Assembly (NCBI GenBank): GCA_903837355.1
Contig: CAILUI010000099.1
Coordinates: 1 to 52,044, forward strand
From: an uncultured Victivallales bacterium
Lineage (GTDB): Bacteria > Verrucomicrobiota > Lentisphaeria > Oligosphaerales > JAFGRS01
Direction of reading: 5' to 3'
DNA length: 52,044 bases
The position numbers were made by a program, and so were the translations under genes. The stretch's first letter is position 1. Each line of letters begins with the position of its first letter. Shown piece by piece: positions 16,514-23,802 of this stretch. The notes under the pieces were generated by a model that was given only the letters and a program-made list of their open reading frames with translations, did not search any database and was not told the origin of the DNA.

Positions 16514-16937
16514 CTCAGCGGGGCGTACGCCCCCGGGGAGCTTCGCCCTCCACGGGAATGCGGCTCAGCGGGGCATACGCCCATGGGCGCTAACTTGTTT
16601 GTCTATTAAGTACTACACATCTCGTTGTTCTGCAACTACATAAAGTAGAACCACTAGGCTCGCAGCCGGCTCCTCTGGAGCCAAAGCGGCGTCCAGCCGC
16701 CGCAGTCCAAAGAGCGGCGATTCCGACACGCTGTATCATACTGCGCCACAACAACGTGTGGCGCTTTGGAGTGCTGTGGCTTGACACAGCTTTGGCACCG
16801 CGCGGAGCGCGGTAAGTTAGCGCCTATGGGCATACGCCCCCGCGGAGCTTCGCCCTCCACGGGAACGCGGCTCAGCGGGGCATACGCCCATGGGTGGGCC
16901 TGCTTATCATACTTTATGTGTTTGCAGAACAATGCGT
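16514..16937. repeat. Mosaic of inverted and direct repeats
   Basis: The rest of the gene-free stretch is a patchwork. A 26-bp imperfect inverted pair (16571-16596 and 16814-16839, 23 of 26 matching) bounds a 269-bp block. A longer direct repeat containing GGAGCTTCGCCCTCCA and GGCTCAGCGGGGCATACGCC occurs near 16524-16587 and 16831-16893. A second inverted pair, holding TTCTGCA and ACATAAAGT, lies near 16624-16649 and 16909-16935. Inside the block are two diverged copies of a CTTTGG-bounded 32-bp element in opposite orientation (16681-16712 -, 16764-16795 +) and an 8-bp perfect hairpin at 16743-16764. The block is more AT-rich than its surroundings. No reading frame looks real and no transposase is present. 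Confidence 0.8.
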
Positions 16938-17011
16938 GGTGCCGCGGCTATGGTAGAGCTCGAGTCTGACGGGGCTACCCGTGGCGGGAGCGGGCGATGG
17001 AGGAGTTCAGA

Positions 17012-19702
17012 ATGGCTGGAACCATGACAGACAGGATGCGGCAGGTGGGCTTGGGGGTGTTGTTGACCGCAGCCGCGGCCGCAGGGCTGGAGTTCCACGT
17101 GGCCACGAGCGGGTTGGACACGAACCCCGGAACCGCGGCGGCGCCCTTCGCAAGCCTGACGCGGGCCCGCGACGCCATCCGCGCGGTGCGGGCGGACGGC
17201 ACACCGCGCGAGGCGGTGACGGTCCTGGTGCACGGGGGGACCTACAGCCTGTCCAGTACCTTCACGCTCGGGGCCGAGGACTCGGGGACGGCGGCGGCGC
17301 CGGTGGTCTACCGGGCGCAGCCTGGCGAGCCGCCGATCCTCCTGGGCGGGCGGGTGCTCACGGGCTGGCAGCCCTATCAGGGCGCGATCCTCAAGACCGA
17401 CGCCGGGGCGCAGGGCTGCAGGGGGATCGCCTTCCAGCAACTGCTCTGCAACGGCGTGCGCCAGACGCTGGCGCGGTACCCGAACGCCGACCCCGAAAAC
17501 CCGGTGGCGGGGGGGTGGGCCTATGTCGACGGCGCCCCTCTGCCGCTGTACGCGGACATTCCGGGCGAGAGCCGGCGCACTTTCCAGTACAAGCCTGGCG
17601 ATGCCCGCGTCTGGGCGCATCCCGAGGACGGCGAGGCGGTCGTCTTCCCGCGCTATAACTGGTGGAACGACATCCTGCGGATTGCCGCCATCGACCGCGA
17701 GACGCGGCAGATCACGCTGGTCGCGGATGCGTCCTACGCGAACCGGCCCGGCGACCGCTATTACGTGCGCAACCTGCTCGAGGAACTCGACGCGCCCGGC
17801 GAGTGGTACCTCGACCCGCGCACCTGGATCCTCTACTTCTGGCCGCCGACGGATCTGGCCGGGGCGACCGTGGCGGCGCCGGTGCTGGAGACGCTGGTCC
17901 AGATGACCGGGGTCGAGCACGTCACCTGGCGCGGCTTCACGCTCGAATGCGCGGAACGCTCGGCCTTCGTCCTACAGGGGTGCAGCAACTGCCTGGTGGC
18001 GGGCAACACCCTGCGCAACGTGGGTGGCCGCTGCGAGGGCGGCAGCGCGGCGATCAGCCTCAACGGCGGCAGCGGCAACGGCGCCGTTGGCAACGACATC
18101 AGCGCCGTCGGCAGCCATGCCATCGCCCTCAATGGCGGCGACTTCAGCACCCTCGCGCCGGCAGGCAACTACGCGGACAACAACTACATCCATCACACCG
18201 GCGTGGTCTACAAGCAGGGTGTTGGCGTCTCCGTCAACGGTGTCGGTAACCGCGTCTCGCACAATCTCATCCACGACTGTCCGCGTTTCGGTATCGTCTG
18301 GGGCGGCAACGACCACGTCTTCGAGTACAACCATATCCGGCACTGCACCCTGGAGACCGCGGACACCGGGGCCATCTACTCGTGGCAGGTTGACTGGAGC
18401 AAGCGCGGCACGGAGATCCGCTACAACTACCTGCATGACATCATCGGCTTTGGTCAGGAGAACGGCAAGTGGGTGTCGCCGCACATGAACTGGGGCATTT
18501 ACCTCGACGATGGGACCTGCGGCACGCGCGTCTACGGCAACATCGTCGCCCGCACCATCCTCGGCGGCGTCCACTACCACGGCGGCCGCGATAACGTCGT
18601 GGAGAACAACATCCTCATCGACGGCCGCGATTCGCAGGTGCAGTACAGCGGCTATGTGCAGGGCGGGCACCCGGTGCCGATGATGACCGAGACCTGGACC
18701 ACCTTCAGCGGCACGCCGGCCTATGCGAAGTACCCTGGCTACAGCGAGCTCACGCGCAGCCTGGAGGATGCCTGGCAGATGGCCGGCAACAAGTTCCTGC
18801 GCAACATCGTCTGTTACACCAACCCGGCGGCGAAGCTGTTCGTGCACTACAGCCTGCCCTTCGACAAGACCGAGTCCGACTACAACCTCATCTGGCACTT
18901 CGGGAAGCCGCTGCGCACCGGCTGCACCGGCATCAAGGAGATCCGCGGCCCGAACCGCGTGGCCAACCCCGGCTTCGAGAACGGCGACCCCGGGGCTTTG
19001 CCGGTCGATTGGGAATGGCAGGTCTGCCCCAAGGACTCCACGGCGGCCGTGGACGCCGCGGTGGGCGCTGCCGGCAAGCAGTCGCTGCGCATTGAGGGGC
19101 GGGGCACCGCCACCGACAGCAGCGGCCAGACGCTGTGCCCGAACTTCGTCAGCGCCCAGATCCCGGTCACCCCGGGCCAGACCTATCGGCTGACGGCGCG
19201 AATCAAGGCCGCCGCGGCGGGCACCGCCTTCGGCATCCTGCCGCAGTCCTACATCCCCAACGTCTACTGGTGGGGCCAGGGCCTCAGCGGCACCGCGGGC
19301 ACCGAGTGGCAGGAGGTCGAGGTCGTCTTCACCTTCCCCGCTCCCGGCGACGCCAACTGGCATGAGCAGATGGCAACGGCCCGGGTCCGCATCGACGTGC
19401 GTCAGGAGGTGGGCACGATCTGGGTCGACGAGGTGGCGCTCCATGAGGTCACCCCCGTGGACGAATGGGACGCCTGGCAGGCCGCGGGCCTGGACCGCCA
19501 CTCGGTCGTCGCCGAGCCGCTGTTCGTGGACGCCGCCCACGACGACTACCGACTCCAGCCCGAGTCGCCGGCCTTCGCGCTCGGGTTCAAGGCCATTCCG
19601 GTGGAGAAGATCGGGCCCTACGCGGACGACTTGCGGGCGAGTTGGCCGATCGTGGAGGCGCGGGGGGCGCGTGAGCAGATGACCATCAACTGGGGGCGCT
19701 AG
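17012..19702 (+). CDS. Secreted right-handed parallel beta-helix protein with CBM-like domain
   Basis: An 896-residue exported protein of the pectate-lyase-like beta-helix fold, used by many polysaccharide lyases and epimerases. After a short signal comes the typical opening FHVATSGLDTNPG followed by a PFASL..ARDAIR motif and VLVHGGTYSL. The helix coils run about 280-600, rich in N-x-I/NN repeats such as YNHIRHC and VVENNILIDG. A jelly-roll insertion (about 650-810: GFENGDPG, TPGQTYRLTARI, TIWVDEVAL) looks like a CBM4/9-type module. The ATG at 17012 is chosen because GGAGGAG lies 6 bases upstream; an ATG at 16997 has no such site. It is first in a four-gene operon. Substrate and catalytic residues are not identifiable. 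Confidence 0.82.
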   Translation: MAGTMTDRMRQVGLGVLLTAAAAAGLEFHVATSGLDTNPGTAAAPFASLTRARDAIRAVRADGTPREAVTVLVHGGTYSLSSTFTLGAEDSGTAAAPVVYRAQPGEPPILLGGRVLTGWQPYQGAILKTDAGAQGCRGIAFQQLLCNGVRQTLARYPNADPENPVAGGWAYVDGAPLPLYADIPGESRRTFQYKPGDARVWAHPEDGEAVVFPRYNWWNDILRIAAIDRETRQITLVADASYANRPGDRYYVRNLLEELDAPGEWYLDPRTWILYFWPPTDLAGATVAAPVLETLVQMTGVEHVTWRGFTLECAERSAFVLQGCSNCLVAGNTLRNVGGRCEGGSAAISLNGGSGNGAVGNDISAVGSHAIALNGGDFSTLAPAGNYADNNYIHHTGVVYKQGVGVSVNGVGNRVSHNLIHDCPRFGIVWGGNDHVFEYNHIRHCTLETADTGAIYSWQVDWSKRGTEIRYNYLHDIIGFGQENGKWVSPHMNWGIYLDDGTCGTRVYGNIVARTILGGVHYHGGRDNVVENNILIDGRDSQVQYSGYVQGGHPVPMMTETWTTFSGTPAYAKYPGYSELTRSLEDAWQMAGNKFLRNIVCYTNPAAKLFVHYSLPFDKTESDYNLIWHFGKPLRTGCTGIKEIRGPNRVANPGFENGDPGALPVDWEWQVCPKDSTAAVDAAVGAAGKQSLRIEGRGTATDSSGQTLCPNFVSAQIPVTPGQTYRLTARIKAAAAGTAFGILPQSYIPNVYWWGQGLSGTAGTEWQEVEVVFTFPAPGDANWHEQMATARVRIDVRQEVGTIWVDEVALHEVTPVDEWDAWQAAGLDRHSVVAEPLFVDAAHDDYRLQPESPAFALGFKAIPVEKIGPYADDLRASWPIVEARGAREQMTINWGR

Positions 19703-19705
19703 AGC

Positions 19706-20896
19706 ATGGCCACGATGACCAAGCGCGAGCGGGTGCTGGCCGCTTTCCGACACCAGGAGACCGACCGGGTACCGCTCTACGACCTGATGCTGAGCGACGA
19801 CTGCATCGAGTACTTCAGCGGCGTCTATGCGCCCTACGGCGAAGCCGGCGCCCGGGTCCAGGCCCAGGCGGTCGACCGCATGCTGGACATGGCCCGCGGC
19901 GTCGGCGTGGCGCCGCGGGAGGTGCCGGCGGAGTTCTTCACCACGGACCCGCGGCTAAGGCAGTATGCGCGCTACTCGTCGTTGCACGAGGGGCGCGTCC
20001 CCTTCGCCAGCGCCGCGGCGGCGACGGACTGGGTGAAGGCGCAGGTGACAGCGCTGCGCGCCTGGCGCGAGCACACGCCCTTGGCGCAGGCGGCTGCGGA
20101 CACGCGGCAGAGCTTCGCCCAGCTCAACGGCTGGCTGAGTGCGGACCCCGTGGTCTGCTGCCTGCGCCAGAGCGGCATCGGCCTCGACGACGTGCGGGCC
20201 GTCGTCGGCATCGAGTTCTTCAGCTATCTCTGCGCCGATGATCCGGGACTCGTCTCTGAGTACCTGGAACTGCGTACCGAGCAGGAAGTGGCCGTCATCC
20301 ATGCCGTCGCCGACCCGCAGCTCTCGCCCTGGGCGCTGACCTACGGCGACATCGCCATGAAACAGACCCTGCTGCACTCCCCGGCCTGGCTGCGGCGCGA
20401 GTTTTTCCCCCGCCTGCAGCGGCTCAACGAGGCCTATCACGAGCATGGGATCGTCTGCCTGTTCCACTCCGATGGCGACCTGATGGAGATCATGCCCGAC
20501 CTGATCGCCACCGGGATCGACGGCATCAACCCGCTCGAGACCGTGGCGGGCATGGATGTCGGCGAGGTCTACCGGCTCTACGGCGACCGGCTGTTCCTGA
20601 CCGGCGGCATCGACATGAGCCAGCTCCTGTCGTACGGGGTGCCGGAGCAGGTGCGCGCGGTCTGCCGCGCCGCCATCACCCAGGCGCCGCGGGGCTACTT
20701 CATGGGCTCGACCACGGAGATCGACAACAGCTCGCGCCTGGAGAACGTGCTGGCGATGCTGGAAGTGAGTTGGGGCTACCCGCCCGGCGGCGCAACCCCC
20801 GGCATCCTCGAACAGATCCGGCGGCGGCACCTGGAGCAGCGGCGCGGTAGCGACAGCGGCAAGCTGCCGGCGGGCGCTGCCGGTGAGGGCCGATGA
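19706..20896 (+). CDS. Uroporphyrinogen decarboxylase-like (URO-D) family protein
   Basis: A 396-residue cytoplasmic TIM-barrel protein of the URO-D superfamily. That superfamily includes HemE but also corrinoid/coenzyme M methyltransferases (MtaA, CmuA). Seen here: the N-terminal KRERVLAAFRHQETDRVPLYD, FHSDGD, GIDGINPLE and LTGGIDMSQLL, the arrangement of the non-HemE branch; the HemE substrate motif is absent. It starts 3 nt after the beta-helix gene and overlaps the CNT transporter by four bases (ATGA), so it is translationally coupled to it. A methyl transfer or demethylation step in glycan or nucleoside breakdown is inference. No corrinoid-binding protein is in the window. Confidence 0.85.
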   Translation: MATMTKRERVLAAFRHQETDRVPLYDLMLSDDCIEYFSGVYAPYGEAGARVQAQAVDRMLDMARGVGVAPREVPAEFFTTDPRLRQYARYSSLHEGRVPFASAAAATDWVKAQVTALRAWREHTPLAQAAADTRQSFAQLNGWLSADPVVCCLRQSGIGLDDVRAVVGIEFFSYLCADDPGLVSEYLELRTEQEVAVIHAVADPQLSPWALTYGDIAMKQTLLHSPAWLRREFFPRLQRLNEAYHEHGIVCLFHSDGDLMEIMPDLIATGIDGINPLETVAGMDVGEVYRLYGDRLFLTGGIDMSQLLSYGVPEQVRAVCRAAITQAPRGYFMGSTTEIDNSSRLENVLAMLEVSWGYPPGGATPGILEQIRRRHLEQRRGSDSGKLPAGAAGEGR

Positions 20897-22152
20897 GCGT
20901 GCATAACCTGGTGAGTTTCGCGGGCCTGTTCGTCCTGATGGGGATCGCCTGGGCCGGCTCCAGTAACCGCCGGCGGATCAACTGGCGGGTCGTGATCGGG
21001 GGGACGGCGCTGCAGTTGCTCCTCGCCGCGGTGGTCTTCTGGGCGCCCGGCGTCGACCGCGTGTTCGGCCTGCTCAATGACGGCTTCCTCAAGCTGCTGA
21101 CCGCGGCCCAGGCCGGGCAGGTCTTCATCTTCGGCGCCCTGGGCGACGGCCAGGGCGAAGCCGGCAAGCTCGGGTTCATCCTGGCCTTCCAGGCCTTCCC
21201 GACGATCATCTTCTTCTCGGGCCTGATGGGACTGCTGTACTACTGGCGCATCATGCCGCTGCTGATCCGCGCCTTCGCGGCCGTCTTCACCCGCTGCCTG
21301 CGCGTCAGTGGCGCCGAAAGCCTGTGCACGGCCAGCAGCATCTTCATGGGCATCGAGTCCTTCACCGCCATTCGGCCGTGCCTGACGCGGCTGACGCGTT
21401 CGGAGTTCTGTACGATCCTGACGGCGGGCATGGCCACCGTGGCGTCGAGCACGATGGGCCTCTACGTGCTTTTCCTCAAAGACGTGTTCCCGGGGATTGC
21501 CGGCCACCTGATGACGGCCTCCGTGCTGTCGGCGCCGGCGGCCCTGGTTATGTCGAAGCTGATGGTGCCCGAGGACGGCGTGCCGGCGACGCTGGGCGTC
21601 AACCCGGCACTGGCGCCGGCGCAGGATGCGAGCAGCCTGGATGCGGTGATCAACGGGGCCATGGCCGGACTGCAGATGGTGTTGGGCATCGTGGCCTTGC
21701 TGATCGCCTTCCTCGGCCTGCTGGCGCTGCTGGATATGCTGCTGGGGGCGGCGGGGCGGCCCTTCGCCGTAGACCTCTCGCTCTCACATCTGCTGGGCCA
21801 CCTCTTCTACCCCCTGGCCCTGGTCACCGGCATTCCGGCGGCCGATGCCGGCGTTGCCGGAAAGCTCCTTGGACTCCGCCTTATTGCAACAGAAGTACCT
21901 GCTTACAAACAACTTGCGGAGCTAATGTCGGCGCATGGCTTCGCCGACCCGCGGTCGCCCCTGATCATCGCCTACTGTCTGTGTGGCTTCGCGCACGTGG
22001 CCTCGCTGGCGATCTTTGCGGGCGGTGCCGTGGCGCTGGTGCCGGAGCGGCGGGCGGACATCGTGGCCGTCGGTCCACGGGCCCTCGTCGCCGCGACCCT
22101 GGCCTGTCTGATGACCGGGGCCGTCGCCGGCGTCATGTTCCATGGTGTCTAG
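20893..22152 (+). CDS. CNT/NupC-family concentrative nucleoside transporter
   Basis: A 419-residue inner-membrane protein of the concentrative nucleoside transporter family, which imports nucleosides with Na+ or H+. Family features are the VLFWAPGVDRVFGLLNDG region, FFSGLMGLLYY, the first binding motif GAESLCTASSIFMG.ES, GMATVASSTMGLYV, and the C-terminal motif LLGLRLIATEVPAY, aligning with the usual LLG.KL..NEFVAY. The usual N-E-F is changed to A-T-E-V, so specificity may differ. That motif (21861-21927) is written in a run of AT-rich, locally rare codons. The ATG overlaps the upstream URO-D-like stop. Confidence 0.88.
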   Translation: MSVHNLVSFAGLFVLMGIAWAGSSNRRRINWRVVIGGTALQLLLAAVVFWAPGVDRVFGLLNDGFLKLLTAAQAGQVFIFGALGDGQGEAGKLGFILAFQAFPTIIFFSGLMGLLYYWRIMPLLIRAFAAVFTRCLRVSGAESLCTASSIFMGIESFTAIRPCLTRLTRSEFCTILTAGMATVASSTMGLYVLFLKDVFPGIAGHLMTASVLSAPAALVMSKLMVPEDGVPATLGVNPALAPAQDASSLDAVINGAMAGLQMVLGIVALLIAFLGLLALLDMLLGAAGRPFAVDLSLSHLLGHLFYPLALVTGIPAADAGVAGKLLGLRLIATEVPAYKQLAELMSAHGFADPRSPLIIAYCLCGFAHVASLAIFAGGAVALVPERRADIVAVGPRALVAATLACLMTGAVAGVMFHGV

Positions 22153-22166
22153 GCGAGTGGAGGAAG

Positions 22167-23522
22167 GTGGCACAGCACGACCCATCCCGGCTCGACTCGG
22201 CCTCGGCGGGCGGCGCGGCCAAGGCGCGGTCCGACGGGCGCCTGGAGCACCTGCTGCGCGCCTTCCGGCACCGCAACTACCGGCTCTTCTTCAGTGGGCA
22301 GCTCGTCTCCGTCTGCGGCACCTGGATGCAGGTGGTGGCGCAGTCGTGGCTAGTCTATCGACTGACGGGTTCGGCGGTCCTGCTGGGCCTGGTCGGCTTC
22401 TGCTCCCAGATCCCGGTCCTGCTGTTGTCGCCGGTGGCGGGGGTAGCGGCCGACCGCTATGATCGGCGCCGGATCATCGTGGCCACGCAGGTCGCCTCGA
22501 TGCTGCTGGCCTTCGCCCTGGCCACCCTGACCCTCAGCGGCTGGGTGCGGGTCTGGCACATCCCGGTGCTGGCGGCTCTGCTGGGTGTGGTCAACGCCTT
22601 CGATGTGCCCACCCGACAGGCATTTGTGGTGGACATGGTGGGCAAGGACGATCTGGTCAACGCCATCGCCCTGAACTCCTCGATGTTCAACGGCGCCCGC
22701 ATTCTGGGTCCGAGCCTCGCCGGTGTGCTGGTGGCATCGCTTGGGGAGGGCTGGTGTTTCTTCGCCAATGCCGTGAGCTACCTGGCCGTGATCGTCGGGC
22801 TGATGATGATGCGTCTCGAGACCCAGCCGCGGCGCCGGTTGACGGAGTCGACGCTGGCCCGGATTGCGGCCGGGTTCGCGTTTGTCTGGCAGGCTCGGCC
22901 GATCCGTACGCTGCTGGTGCTGATGGGGCTGGTGAGCCTGGTCGGCATGCCGTACTCCGTGCTCATGCCGATCTTTGCGGACCGGATTCTGCACGGCGGG
23001 CCGAAGGCACTGGGGCTGTTGATGGGCGCCGCCGGGGTGGGGGCGCTGATCGGCGCCCTGGCCCTGGCGTCCCGCCGCGGCGTGCGCGGCCTGGAGCGCT
23101 GGATCGCCCTGTCGACGGCGGGGTTCGGGGTCAGCCTGATCCTGTTCGCCCTGTCACGCTCATTCTGGCTGTCGGCGGCGTTGCTGACGCCGGTAGGGTT
23201 CTGCATGATCGGGCAACTGGCATCCTCGAATACCCTCATCCAGACCATGGTTCCGGACGATCTGCGCGGCCGCGTGATGTCGGTCTACTCGATGATGCTG
23301 ATCGGCATGGCGCCGTTCGGGTCGCTGCTGGCCGGTCTACTCGCCCAGCACCTGGGCGCCCCCGCGACCGTGGCCGTCGGCGGCGCCGTGTGCCTCGTCG
23401 GCGCCGCCGTCTTCGGGACCCACCTGGCGGCGTTTCGGAACGAGGCGCGGCAGATGATCGCGGCGGGCGGCATGGCGAATGGCAATACCGACAACGGCAA
23501 CGCGCCCGGCAAACCGGCGTGA
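22167..23522 (+). CDS. MFS transporter of the enterobactin-exporter-like group
   Basis: A protein of about 451 residues with twelve predicted transmembrane helices. It belongs to the MFS_3 (EntS-like) group: AFRHRNYRLFFSGQLVSVCGTWMQ at helix 1, DRYDRRRII between helices 2 and 3, NAFDVPTRQAFVVDMVGKDDL after helix 4, and NTLIQTMVPDDLRGRVMS in the second half. The start is probably GTG at 22167, just after GGAGGAAG (spacing is short); no ATG lies before helix 1. It follows the CNT gene by 14 bp and probably ends the operon. It may export a metabolite; cargo unknown. Confidence 0.85.
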   Translation: MAQHDPSRLDSASAGGAAKARSDGRLEHLLRAFRHRNYRLFFSGQLVSVCGTWMQVVAQSWLVYRLTGSAVLLGLVGFCSQIPVLLLSPVAGVAADRYDRRRIIVATQVASMLLAFALATLTLSGWVRVWHIPVLAALLGVVNAFDVPTRQAFVVDMVGKDDLVNAIALNSSMFNGARILGPSLAGVLVASLGEGWCFFANAVSYLAVIVGLMMMRLETQPRRRLTESTLARIAAGFAFVWQARPIRTLLVLMGLVSLVGMPYSVLMPIFADRILHGGPKALGLLMGAAGVGALIGALALASRRGVRGLERWIALSTAGFGVSLILFALSRSFWLSAALLTPVGFCMIGQLASSNTLIQTMVPDDLRGRVMSVYSMMLIGMAPFGSLLAGLLAQHLGAPATVAVGGAVCLVGAAVFGTHLAAFRNEARQMIAAGGMANGNTDNGNAPGKPA

Positions 23523-23540
23523 GGCCCGCCCAAGCGGCAG

Positions 23541-23775
23541 CGCGCCGGGGCGTCGCTGTCGCCCCTGTCCTCGCCCGCCAGGGCCAGGGATCGGCCATGG
23601 GCGTGGAGGGCAAGAGCAGGCCCGGCGCGCGCCGGGCCGGATCGCAGCCGAGGCGATAGCGCGCCGGGGCGTCGCTGTCGCCCCTGTGCTCGCCAGGGCC
23701 AGGGATCGGCCATGGGCGTGGAGGGCAAGAGCAGGCCCGGCGTAAGACGGGCCGAATCGCAGCCGAGGCGGCCGC
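23541..23775. repeat. Two direct repeats (about 115-119 bp) between convergent genes
   Basis: Copy 1 (23541-23659) and copy 2 (23660-23775) are near identical. Each contains a G/C palindrome: in copy 1 a perfect 20-bp palindrome at 23619-23638; in copy 2 the same GGCCCG/CGGGCC stem with a different 8-nt loop. Both + and - genes end on this spacer, so it probably acts as a two-way terminator. A further CCCC-GCGC-GGGG palindrome follows near 23780. Confidence 0.82.
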
Positions 23776-23802
23776 GCAGCCCCGCGCGGGGACTGCCAAC
23801 GG

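Noticed and set aside
16107..16643. Repeat-coded proteins of 110-180 residues
   Set aside because: They simply translate the 55-bp array in several frames and on both strands.
16781..16815. Promoter from the TTGACA inside the repeat mosaic
   Set aside because: No acceptable -10 box lies 16-18 bp downstream.
19706..20896. HemE of haem synthesis
   Set aside because: The HemE substrate motif is missing, no other haem gene is near, and the context is transport and glycan breakdown.
21324..22166. Long N-terminal extension of the MFS protein
   Set aside because: The extra frame lies antiphase within the CNT gene, which has clear family motifs; the GTG at 22167 is the likely start.
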